From: Rhodospirillales bacterium
GTDB taxonomy: Bacteria > Pseudomonadota > Alphaproteobacteria > Rhodospirillales > JAPHTL01
NCBI GenBank assembly: GCA_026193355.1
Contig: JAPHTL010000330.1
Coordinates: 1 to 10,811, forward strand
Length of the DNA stretch: 10,811 nt
Direction: 5' to 3'
Shown: positions 1 to 6,786 of the stretch, in pieces
Layout of the letters: the number at the start of each line of letters is the position of its first letter
Position numbering within the stretch: the first letter of the stretch is position 1
Position numbers and translations under genes: made by a program
Notes under the pieces: model-generated
What the model saw: the letters and a program-made list of their open reading frames with translations, nothing else
The model's database searches: none
What the model was told of the DNA's origin: nothing

Positions 1-104
1 GCAATGGAGCGCAAGAACCGGCGGCGCGCCTTGCGTTGGTTCTTCGTCAGCTTTTTAACCTTTTTGCCCGGCGCAATTACCGGAAGGTCATCTTCGGTCG
101 ACAT
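1..104 (-). CDS. nosG: N-terminus of a Tat-exported protein, probable NosG (NapG-like ferredoxin), partial
   Basis: Only the first 34 codons are present; the gene runs off the left edge. The ATG on the minus strand lies 34 bases after the nosD stop. The peptide begins MSTEDDLPVIAPGKK and reaches a twin-arginine motif RRRFLR at residues 27-32, preceded by a lysine-rich stretch. This motif is the hallmark of Tat export and is usual at the start of the NapG/NosG/MauM polyferredoxins. In Wolinella-type nos clusters nosG directly follows nosD, and NosG with NosH is thought to pass electrons from the quinone pool. The identity rests on the Tat motif plus position; the iron-sulfur CxxCxxC motifs lie outside the window. 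The Shine-Dalgarno is weak (GGAAAG about nine bases upstream). Another Tat substrate is possible. Confidence 0.6.
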   Translation of the reverse strand, partial: MSTEDDLPVIAPGKKVKKLTKNQRKARRRFLRSI

Positions 105-138
105 TGTGTGGGTCTTTCCGTTTCTACCTTTGTCCTGC

Positions 139-1515
139 CTAGGGTTTCCTCAGCCCAAACGGATCGTAATGCTGGTCCGAGCCGGCCGACTCCTCGTCAG
201 CCTTGCCGTCCGCTTTTGCAACGGTCGCGAATTCCGGCTTCATCTTCGGGCGTTCATCGCGAAGCATCAGGATAGGCTGGGTCAGGGGTGCTAGTCGCTC
301 AAGAAAATCCAGAGCAGTCAGCACCGGTGAGCCCTTGTAAAACCGGGCGTATGGCACATCCATCCAGATTCTGTCGGCGAACACCCAGATATCATACGGG
401 AAATCCCCTATCCCGTCTTGATTGCGATCAAAACCCTCGTAATCGTCCCAGTAGTTGCCCTGCCAGTCGTTCCGCTTCGCCGATGCCAGCGCCTGCACCG
501 TCACCTGATGGATATTGTTGTGCAGGTGGTTGTCGTGGATGATGTTTCCCGTCCAGTCGTTGAGAAATTTGATCCCGATCGTGCTGTACGCGACGGTATT
601 GCGAAACACCCGGTTGGTCATGTCCGGCTGGAAGGGTGAAACGTCCAGATAAATGCCCGTTTCGGTGTAATAAATCTGGTTGTCCGTCAAATCGACGTTA
701 CTGGTTTCCTTCAACCCGATACCCATGCCGGTCGTGCCAAGACCGCGGATGACCGTATTTCCCCGCACGACAACATCATCGGAATACATCAGGAATATGC
801 CGACCGAATTGTTCTCGTAGCGGTTGCCTTCGACAAGGTTGTACTTGGCGTACATGAAGTGCAGGCCATAGCGCCCGTTCCGCACCGTGTTGTTCTTGAT
901 GTCGTTGTTGGCTGAATACCACACGACCATGTCGCGCGATCCGTCGATCACGTTGTCGGTGATCTTGTTGTGCATGCTGTACCAGAGCCGCACAGCATCG
1001 CCGCGTACGCCCAGGTCGAAATGCTTTGAATGGATCGTGTTGCGCCGAACGATGTTGTTGTTGGATTGGCCCAGATCGACGCCGAACAGGCAATCTTCGA
1101 TGACGTTGTCACTGACGATATTGTATTTGCCGCGCACCTGAACGCCGGAATCGATGTCGTTGTGCGATTCTCCCGATCCGATGAGCCGAAGGTTCTTCAC
1201 CGTTACGCCATCGGCATCGATGAGGACAACCGTCCCCTTGCCGCCTGCGTCGATGGTCGCCTTCCCACCCCCGTCCAAGGTGAGGGGCTTGTCGATCACC
1301 ACAGGGCCGGCGTAAACACCCGGCGGCAGGGTAATAACGGCCCCTTCTTCGGCCTGTTCGAGCATTTCCTGCAAGGAAAGATCCGCAGCCCTGGCCGAGA
1401 TTGGCCCAGCCGGTGCAGCGGCTATCCCATTGACGAAAAAATGAATCATTGCGGCGAGGAGGATCACCCCCCCCGCCGCGAAAATGATCCACCCACGGGA
1501 TTGTAATCTACCCAT
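139..1515 (-). CDS. nosD: NosD, periplasmic copper-site maturation protein
   Basis: NosD is a periplasmic right-handed beta-helix protein needed to assemble the CuZ centre of nitrous oxide reductase, working with the NosFY ABC transporter. The protein has an N-terminal hydrophobic signal segment (about residues 7-30). It then has many short repeats of the NosD/CASH type, seen as recurring N-x-I/V turns such as NNNIVRRNTI, NKITDNVI and NDIKNNTV. The conserved patch NDWQGNYWDDYEGFDRNQDG-IGD-PY lies near residue 365. Length (458 aa) is normal for the family. I chose ATG 1515, preceded by AGGA three bases upstream. A TTG at 1536 with AGGGG seven bases upstream would add seven residues. The gene starts within 26 bases of the end of the upstream membrane-protein gene, so translation is probably coupled. 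Confidence 0.93.
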   Translation of the reverse strand: MGRLQSRGWIIFAAGGVILLAAMIHFFVNGIAAAPAGPISARAADLSLQEMLEQAEEGAVITLPPGVYAGPVVIDKPLTLDGGGKATIDAGGKGTVVLIDADGVTVKNLRLIGSGESHNDIDSGVQVRGKYNIVSDNVIEDCLFGVDLGQSNNNIVRRNTIHSKHFDLGVRGDAVRLWYSMHNKITDNVIDGSRDMVVWYSANNDIKNNTVRNGRYGLHFMYAKYNLVEGNRYENNSVGIFLMYSDDVVVRGNTVIRGLGTTGMGIGLKETSNVDLTDNQIYYTETGIYLDVSPFQPDMTNRVFRNTVAYSTIGIKFLNDWTGNIIHDNHLHNNIHQVTVQALASAKRNDWQGNYWDDYEGFDRNQDGIGDFPYDIWVFADRIWMDVPYARFYKGSPVLTALDFLERLAPLTQPILMLRDERPKMKPEFATVAKADGKADEESAGSDQHYDPFGLRKP

Positions 1516-1540
1516 GATTCCTGCCGGCTCCGCCAAGGGC

Positions 1541-2533
1541 TCACCCCTGTTCCGAGGATTCCTGCAACTGTTTGCGACGGATCAGCATGGCAAGGAGCAG
1601 TACGAGTCCAGCCGCCGCCAGCAGCCCAAATCCGTAGTGGGGATAGGAATAGGTGGAGAACTGCGCGACCTTGCCCTGTCCCAATACCGTCGGCATGAAC
1701 GGCTTGACCGTAAAGGCCCCCATTTCATGCAGACTATGCCCGAACCACCACAGCCATGCGGCGTATTCCACGACGAAAAATGCCGGAACCGCCGCTGGTA
1801 TCAGGACCAGCAGCCAGTAAATCGGACGCCAGAGCAGCAAGCCAACGGTCAGCGCCGCAAGAGAGGCGATGATTCCCCAGTAGACCCCGTGGGCGAATTT
1901 CATCATCAACGCCACGGCCTGGGCGTTTTTAACCTCTTCCCGGAAGTAGCGGCCAAGCGCCTCATGGTAGCTTTCTTCAATCGTGTAAAGGCCGCTCCAA
2001 TCCGCGTAATCCTCAGGATAGAGGCCCATTGTGGACGAGAAATCCTTGACGTAGTTCGGCGACAGGTAATGAATCCCGCCATTGGCCTGCATGGCCATCG
2101 TCATCCATGCGATGATGACGGCGCTGCCGATGCCGAATACCGCTGCGCGACGTTTGCGCCCCCCGATCATGAAGGTGCCGAGCATCAAAGCCAGCATGGC
2201 GATCAGGAAAGGCGAATAGGCGCGTTCAACCGGGCCGCCGGCGGCAATGGGATACATGCCGACATAGTGGTTGATGGCGTCCATTTCGTGCTTGCAGTTG
2301 AGGACCTCGTCCTCGGTCTTTTCCGTCGATTCAACGAACCTGCAGCCGTTTGAAACGGAATCCATATGGAAGTGAATCCGAATTCCCTGGGGAAAAGCGG
2401 ATTCGGGGTATTGGGGCGCCGTAAGCGACACCCACCAGATGGGCGAGAAATAAGCCACAACGATCATCGCCAGACCGGCGATTGTCAGGACGCGGAAGAT
2501 TAAACCCTTGGCTTTATGGGATTCGGCGGTCAT
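1541..2533 (-). CDS. nosB: Six-helix membrane protein of the nos cluster, NosB candidate
   Basis: This is a 330-residue integral membrane protein with about six predicted helices, roughly at residues 11-36, 105-124, 130-150, 210-238, 242-266 and 302-322. Between helices 1 and 2 lies a non-cytoplasmic-looking loop with two cysteines (GCRFVES ... LNCKHEMD) and the polar motif MDAINHYVGM, with several histidines. A second loop between helices 3 and 4 is rich in Tyr/Glu/His. Wolinella-type clusters place the membrane protein NosB between nosZ and nosD, and this gene sits in that slot, so I call it NosB from position and topology. Its exact role is not settled from sequence; a part in electron transfer or NosZ maturation is inferred. 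The start at 2533 has a good GGAG five bases upstream, better than the longer frame beginning at 2590. Confidence 0.7.
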   Translation of the reverse strand: MTAESHKAKGLIFRVLTIAGLAMIVVAYFSPIWWVSLTAPQYPESAFPQGIRIHFHMDSVSNGCRFVESTEKTEDEVLNCKHEMDAINHYVGMYPIAAGGPVERAYSPFLIAMLALMLGTFMIGGRKRRAAVFGIGSAVIIAWMTMAMQANGGIHYLSPNYVKDFSSTMGLYPEDYADWSGLYTIEESYHEALGRYFREEVKNAQAVALMMKFAHGVYWGIIASLAALTVGLLLWRPIYWLLVLIPAAVPAFFVVEYAAWLWWFGHSLHEMGAFTVKPFMPTVLGQGKVAQFSTYSYPHYGFGLLAAAGLVLLLAMLIRRKQLQESSEQG

Positions 2534-2593
2534 TTCATCTCCGTGGGAAGGAATTTGAAAAAGGCGGCCCCCCACCGTCACGATCAACACCGC

Positions 2594-2621
2594 CGCCGAT
2601 CGAGTTTTTACCCGATCGGCG
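2594..2621 (-). other. Inverted repeat upstream of nosB candidate
   Basis: A perfect nine-base inverted repeat (CGCCGATCG / CGATCGGCG) encloses a ten-base loop containing a T run on the plus strand (A run in the minus-strand RNA). It lies in the 132-base gap between the cytochrome stop and the NosB start. There is no U-tract after the stem in the minus direction, so it is not a standard terminator. It may be an operator or a 5' mRNA structure for nosB-D-G. Confidence 0.4.
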
Positions 2622-2634
2622 TGATGTCGGAAGA

Positions 2635-2659
2635 AAAGCCATCAAAACCAGATGGCTTT
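2635..2659 (-). terminator. Terminator-like hairpin after the second cytochrome gene
   Basis: A nine-base perfect stem (AAAGCCATC / GATGGCTTT) with a seven-base loop begins six bases after the cytochrome TAG. In the minus-strand RNA the stem ends in UUUUCUU, giving the form of an intrinsic terminator, although the stem is only moderately GC-rich. It could end the nosZ-cytochrome transcript or act as a leaky attenuator before nosB. Confidence 0.55.
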
Positions 2660-2665
2660 GATTCC

Positions 2666-3376
2666 CTACTTGAAGTCCGGATTCAGCCAGCCCTTGGGGC
2701 CAAGCTTTTCCTTCGGCGGTTTCAAACGTGAAACGTAGTTCATCACCTGTCTCATGTCGTCATCGCTGAAGTCCTGGATTTGTTTGACCATGTCCGGATT
2801 GGCATTGCGGCGCTTGCCGTCCCTGATCCATTCGAACTGGCGCAGGATGTACTTGTAGTGCTGGCCCTGGATCTTCGGGTAGTACTTATCGGCCATGCCC
2901 TCGCCATTTTCGCCATGGCACCGTACGCAATTGTCGGCGTAGAGCTTCTTGCCCTTCTCGAATTCCGGCGTTCCCGGCTCCCATTTACCGAGGCCGGGTT
3001 CCGGGTTCATCGGCAGATGCGAGATGTATTCCGCGACGTCAGCGATCGACTGCGCGCCACCGATCTCGCTGGGAAGCGCAAAGGGATACATCGTCGGGTT
3101 GTCGCGGTTAAGCGCACGGATATCCGCAAGCTGCTTGATCAACACGGTGCGGTGCTGACCGGCCAACTGCGGGAAGGTCCCGTCAACGGTGCCCCAGCCT
3201 TCCGGCAGGTGGCAGGCGGAACAGACCTCGTAAACCTCGATGCCGTTTTCCTTGTTCGGCGTCTTGTGCATGGCGTCATCCTGCTCTCCGCCACCCTCGT
3301 TCCACGCATAGGCATTGCCAGCAAGGCCGAACGCTAGCGCGGCTGCGGCAATCGTGAATTTGATCCTAAATGTCAT
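2666..3376 (-). CDS. Periplasmic dihaem cytochrome c (c553/c4-like), distal copy
   Basis: This is a 236-residue exported dihaem c-type cytochrome, likely an electron carrier to NosZ. A Sec signal peptide spans residues 1-24 (cleavage after AYA). Haem 1 binds at CSACH (52-56) with Met96 as probable sixth ligand; haem 2 binds at CVRCH (150-154) with Met196 as candidate ligand. Both halves carry the P-x-[IL]-x-GQ-H motif seen in the c553/c4 group (PQLAGQH, PKIQGQH), so the protein is an internal duplication. It lies 59 bases downstream of another cytochrome of almost equal size, forming a tandem pair. The start has GGAG seven bases upstream. Cytochromes of this kind are often encoded beside clade II nosZ; donation to NosZ is inferred from context. 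Confidence 0.88.
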   Translation of the reverse strand: MTFRIKFTIAAAALAFGLAGNAYAWNEGGGEQDDAMHKTPNKENGIEVYEVCSACHLPEGWGTVDGTFPQLAGQHRTVLIKQLADIRALNRDNPTMYPFALPSEIGGAQSIADVAEYISHLPMNPEPGLGKWEPGTPEFEKGKKLYADNCVRCHGENGEGMADKYYPKIQGQHYKYILRQFEWIRDGKRRNANPDMVKQIQDFSDDDMRQVMNYVSRLKPPKEKLGPKGWLNPDFK

Positions 3377-3435
3377 CTGCTCTCTCCATCAGGCAATGTC
3401 GTTCTTTTGATCGACGGCGCGGCATCCTATCCGGT

Positions 3436-4125
3436 TCACTTCGCCGCGCGATTGATTTGCGACAAGTACTCGGCAATCACTTCGATGTCCTCATCCGAGG
3501 CTTTTTTGACGAAACCGACCATGACCCCGCTTTTGCCGTTCTTGCGCACCTTGTCACGGATGTCCTTCATCTGGGCGATAAGATAATCCCTTTTCTGCCC
3601 CGCGATAAAGGGATAGCCCTTCAGCGGCTTCAAGCCGTCGTTCCCGTGACAGTTCTTGCAGTTGTATTTCTTATAGAGACCCTTGCCGTTCTCCAGTCGC
3701 GCCGGATCATAGGGCGTCTCAGGCGCCTTTGGCGCGGCGGGCTCCTGGCCCGCAAGCCATGCCGCGACCTGCTTGATCTGCGCATTGTCCATCCGCGGCT
3801 TGCCCTGCGGAGTAACAAGCGAACCCTTCATGCCTTCCGTTCGCGGTTTGCCCTCGGCGTTCGGACTTCCCACACGCTTGCCGTTCATGATGTCCTTGAT
3901 CTGCTGCTCGATGTATTTTTTGTCCTGTCCCGCAATGTTGGGATAGTCTTGGATCGCCCTTTTGCCGTTGATTCCGTGGCAGGCAATGCAGCCATAACCG
4001 CCACGCGGGCCGTAGATGCTCTTGCCGGCATCCTTGTCGGCGGCCACAGCCATTCCGACGGAAACCGTCACAAGGCCGATGGCAATCAGCGTCAGGGCCA
4101 TGAGCCGGGCAATCGTTCTGTTCAT
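3436..4125 (-). CDS. Periplasmic dihaem cytochrome c, nosZ-proximal copy
   Basis: This is a 229-residue dihaem cytochrome c. A Sec signal peptide covers about residues 1-29 (cleavage near AVAA). Haem 1 is at CIACH (46-50), with Met99 a candidate sixth ligand; haem 2 is at CKNCH (156-160), with Met202 a candidate. The repeated motif P-x-IAGQ (PNIAGQD, PFIAGQK) marks two related haem domains joined by an Ala/Pro linker (AAPKAPETPYDP). The mature protein is rich in lysine and looks basic, unlike the more acidic distal copy. I chose ATG 4125 because GAGGAG stands seven bases before it; an ATG 21 bases further upstream has no such site. The gene is the first after nosZ, so it is the best candidate for the direct electron donor; that role is inferred. 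Confidence 0.88.
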   Translation of the reverse strand: MNRTIARLMALTLIAIGLVTVSVGMAVAADKDAGKSIYGPRGGYGCIACHGINGKRAIQDYPNIAGQDKKYIEQQIKDIMNGKRVGSPNAEGKPRTEGMKGSLVTPQGKPRMDNAQIKQVAAWLAGQEPAAPKAPETPYDPARLENGKGLYKKYNCKNCHGNDGLKPLKGYPFIAGQKRDYLIAQMKDIRDKVRKNGKSGVMVGFVKKASDEDIEVIAEYLSQINRAAK

Positions 4126-4150
4126 TTCTGTCTCCTCGTTCCTCATTCAA

Positions 4151-4175
4151 AGAAGGGCCTTTACCTGACCCTTCT
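4151..4175 (-). other. Hairpin in the leader of the nosZ-proximal cytochrome gene
   Basis: AGAAGGG (4151-4157) and CCCTTCT (4169-4175) form a seven-base stem with an eleven-base loop, about 26 bases before the cytochrome start. The same CCCTTCT can instead pair with AGAAGGG at 4185-4191, which overlaps an arm of the larger hairpin at 4189-4221. The pairings are therefore mutually exclusive. Confidence 0.4.
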
Positions 4176-4188
4176 ATCATAAAGAGAA

Positions 4189-4221
4189 GGGGCGGGGAGC
4201 GATATTATCGCTTCCCGCCCC
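4189..4221 (-). terminator. Long GC-rich hairpin directly after nosZ
   Basis: A fifteen-base stem (one G-T pair) with a three-base loop lies 32 bases past the nosZ stop. In minus-strand RNA it is followed by UUCUCUUUAU, a broken U-tract. This fits a partial intrinsic terminator or a 3' stabilising hairpin that would raise nosZ mRNA relative to the downstream genes. Confidence 0.65.
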
Positions 4222-4253
4222 CCCAAAAGCGGTCAGTTCAGTAGATGAACTGA

Positions 4254-6563
4254 TTACTTCTTGGTCTCTTGCTTCACCTCGACCGCACCATTCTGGTCAA
4301 GGTAGGTCTTGGCGCGCAGACCGATGTCCGCAGCCTTGACCTGGTACTGCCACCACTGGCCGGCCCAAAGCGTGGCATTATGCCAGTCTTCCTTGGCCAC
4401 GAAACCTTCCATCCGCTTCTTGGCGTCGGCCGCAAAGTTCAGCTGGTCGGTCGCGTCTTCGACAAGGGCCACCACAGGCGGGAAGTCCTTGAAGTTACGG
4501 CTGGTGATGTAGCCCACGACACTGTCGATAACCGCCTGGGTGTCGACGTTGGTCTTGTGCTGCTTCTCGTAGTCAGCCTTGGCGTAGGTTGTGCCTTCCG
4601 CACCCTTCGCGCCGGTTTCCTTGTAACCCTTCGGCTTGACCAGCAGGTAGCCCTGCATTTCAAGGTGAAGAGCCGAACAGAACTCGGTGCAGTAGTAGGG
4701 GAAAACGCCAGGCTGGTCGGCGACGAACTTGCCGGTCGCCGTCTTGCCCGGCTCAACCGACAGGTTGACGTTCGACCCATAGACCGCGAAACCGTGGGTT
4801 TCGTCTTCGGCACGCTCCAGGTTGGTCATGTGGAAGTACACATTCTGCCCTTCCTCAACCTCGATGATTTCGGGTGTAATGTGCGACCGGATCAACGAGC
4901 CATACACATGGACATCGTTGCCCTTGACTTCGATCTTCTCACGGCCCGGACGGGTCCGGAACTCGTGTTTCTGATCGGTGCGGCTGTTCCAGCCCACCTT
5001 GTAGCGGACGCCCGGCTTCAGCTTGTCGGCCGAGATCGCCACCGCATAGTGCGGCTCGCCCAGCGGCAGCGGCATGTCATAGAGCAACTGCATCTTGTCG
5101 CCGGAGATGTCGATCAACTGATGGTTCTGCGGATGCAGCGGACCAACCGGGTTGAAGCGATCGATGGCCAGCTTGTTCAGGGCGACCAGATACTTGCCCT
5201 TCGGCGAAGCCGAATCGCCTTCCATCGCCATCAGATGACCGATGTTGTAATGGATCGACAGTTTGTCGAGGACCTTGCCTTCGCAGTAGTCCCACTTGGT
5301 CACCTGGCTGTCGACGTAGATCGACGTATAGGCCACGCAGGGCTTCGAATCATACTGCGTGTGCAGCGGACCGAGGCCGACCTGGACCTGCTTGTGCAGG
5401 GTCTTCTTCAGATCGAGGATCGGAATGCCGTACGGGTCGGTTCCGGCAAAGTCCTTGGCCTTCAGCAGGGCCATCATTTTCTCGAAGCTGTAGACATAGG
5501 TGTGGCTGTCCAGCTTGCCCGAAACGATGACGTATTTGCCATCAGGCGAAACGTCGGAGCCATGGGGGCTCTTGGGTTCCGGAACCAGGAACAGCGCACC
5601 GGCGTCAACCATCGTCTTCATGGAAAGAACCGGATGGTCGTTGATCATCTGGGCCTTGCCGGCCTTGAACAGCTCTTCCGCCTTCTTCCAGTTCACGACG
5701 TGCAGGAAGTCGGTATCCTTCTGTGAACAGCCCGCTTCAAACGGCGGACGGCCGCTCTCGATACCGCCGATATAACGCTCGGAGCAGAACGAGTTGGTGA
5801 ACGACCAGCCGTCAGACGGGCCCTTACCGAAGTCGGAAAGGTCCTGGCTGTAAGGCGGCAGTTCGACGGAGAAGGAGTTTTCCGGCTCGATCCGGCCCTT
5901 CTCGCGATTGAACTTCCAGTAGGTCACCGCGCCGCGATACTTGTCGTTGAACTGCGACAGCGGCACGTAGCCCATTTCGAACGGACCGGCGTACTGGGTC
6001 GCCTCGATCACATAGTCGGTGTTCGGGGTGACGAAGGCGCCGCCGTGTTCCGACTTCATGATCGGGTTGACGACGATCTGCTTGGTCTCGAAGTCATGCA
6101 GATCGATGACCGCGATGCGCGGATTGTTCTTGTCGTTGATGAACAGGAACTGGCCGTCGTACTCGCCATTGGTCTCGGAAACCGCCGGATGGTGAGTGTC
6201 GCCGAAGTTGATGTCCTTTCCGCGAATCCGACCCTGCGCCAGAACCGCCTTCGATTCCTCATCGAAGCCATAGCCCTGCCACGGCTCGGGGGTGAAAACG
6301 GCGATGTACTTCAGGATACGCATCGACGGGACGCCATAAACGATCACCTGACCGCTCTGACCGCCCGACGAGAACACGATGAATTCATCGCGTCCGCCTG
6401 TCGGCGTGTATGTTTTTGCAGCTGCGAGAACGTCCTTTTCGGTCAAGCCCCGCTTTTTCATCACGTCCTGCAGGGTGTCGGCAGCCCAGGAGCTTGCTCC
6501 CAGAGATACGCCGATTCCCAGCGCGACCAGTGCTGTGGCCGTCTTTTTCCACGAAATGTTCAT
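4254..6563 (-). CDS. nosZ: Nitrous oxide reductase NosZ, clade II (Sec-exported)
   Basis: NosZ is the periplasmic multicopper enzyme that reduces N2O to N2. The 769-residue protein has a Sec signal peptide (1-28, KK then a hydrophobic core, cleavage near SWAA) and no twin-arginine motif, a mark of clade II. The beta-propeller supplies all seven CuZ histidines: DTHHP (His124, His125), EHGG (His173), SPHGSD, LHTQ, GHLMA and EPHYA. The cupredoxin domain has the CuA set: the His in DETHGF, then CTEFCSALHLEM (Cys625, Cys629, His633, Met636), with Phe where clade I usually has Trp. About 120 residues follow the CuA domain, with no haem motif. I chose the second ATG because GGGTAGGA lies just upstream; the ATG at 6575 has no clear site. 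The gene is intact and leads the cluster. Confidence 0.97.
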   Translation of the reverse strand: MNISWKKTATALVALGIGVSLGASSWAADTLQDVMKKRGLTEKDVLAAAKTYTPTGGRDEFIVFSSGGQSGQVIVYGVPSMRILKYIAVFTPEPWQGYGFDEESKAVLAQGRIRGKDINFGDTHHPAVSETNGEYDGQFLFINDKNNPRIAVIDLHDFETKQIVVNPIMKSEHGGAFVTPNTDYVIEATQYAGPFEMGYVPLSQFNDKYRGAVTYWKFNREKGRIEPENSFSVELPPYSQDLSDFGKGPSDGWSFTNSFCSERYIGGIESGRPPFEAGCSQKDTDFLHVVNWKKAEELFKAGKAQMINDHPVLSMKTMVDAGALFLVPEPKSPHGSDVSPDGKYVIVSGKLDSHTYVYSFEKMMALLKAKDFAGTDPYGIPILDLKKTLHKQVQVGLGPLHTQYDSKPCVAYTSIYVDSQVTKWDYCEGKVLDKLSIHYNIGHLMAMEGDSASPKGKYLVALNKLAIDRFNPVGPLHPQNHQLIDISGDKMQLLYDMPLPLGEPHYAVAISADKLKPGVRYKVGWNSRTDQKHEFRTRPGREKIEVKGNDVHVYGSLIRSHITPEIIEVEEGQNVYFHMTNLERAEDETHGFAVYGSNVNLSVEPGKTATGKFVADQPGVFPYYCTEFCSALHLEMQGYLLVKPKGYKETGAKGAEGTTYAKADYEKQHKTNVDTQAVIDSVVGYITSRNFKDFPPVVALVEDATDQLNFAADAKKRMEGFVAKEDWHNATLWAGQWWQYQVKAADIGLRAKTYLDQNGAVEVKQETKK

Positions 6564-6580
6564 GATCCTACCCATTGGCT

Positions 6581-6596
6581 AAGAAGTGAGCTTCTT
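6581..6596 (-). other. Small hairpin in the nosZ leader
   Basis: AAGAAG and CTTCTT form a six-base stem with a TGAG loop, 17 bases upstream of the chosen nosZ ATG. It lies close to the ribosome binding region and may affect translation or mRNA stability. The stem is short and may be chance. Confidence 0.3.
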
Positions 6597-6710
6597 TCTT
6601 TGGTTTCTGTCTTTATGATTCTGTACGGTCTCAATATGCGCCCCCCCTGCCGGCAGAACGCCCAGCGCGACAGCGGTTCTACAAGCTACAACCGTATGAA
6701 TAGCACGGAA

Positions 6711-6724
6711 TTGACGATGGTCAA
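6711..6724. promoter_or_regulatory. FNR/NNR/DNR-family binding site
   Basis: TTGAC-GATG-GTCAA is a perfect palindrome with the four-base spacer of FNR/CRP-superfamily sites (FNR consensus TTGAT-N4-ATCAA). Denitrification regulators such as FnrP, Nnr and DNR use near-identical sequences. It is 147 bases before the nosZ start on one side and 62 before psuG on the other. If the centre sits at -41.5 of a nosZ promoter, transcription would begin near 6676; the hexamer expected at -10 (TAGCTT on the minus strand, 6683-6688) is weak. Control of nosZ by low oxygen or nitric oxide is the natural reading; an effect on psuG cannot be excluded. Confidence 0.75.
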
Positions 6725-6786
6725 AGAAGTGAGTCATTTGCCACACTTTGACGAGAATGGCTTTTTAAATCAGATGTGAGGAGAAG

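Noticed and set aside
1484..2353. Plus-strand open frame of 289 codons opposite the nosB candidate
   Set aside because: Arg/His/Gln-rich translation typical of a shadow frame; the minus strand has a coherent membrane protein with a good ribosome binding site.
3370..4182. Plus-strand open frame of 270 codons opposite the cytochrome gene
   Set aside because: The minus strand codes a clear dihaem cytochrome with signal peptide; the plus frame shows no domain.
4269..5726. Long open frame (485 codons) on the plus strand opposite nosZ
   Set aside because: It is antisense to the fully conserved nosZ, has no recognisable domain, and its composition is what a GC-rich antisense frame gives.
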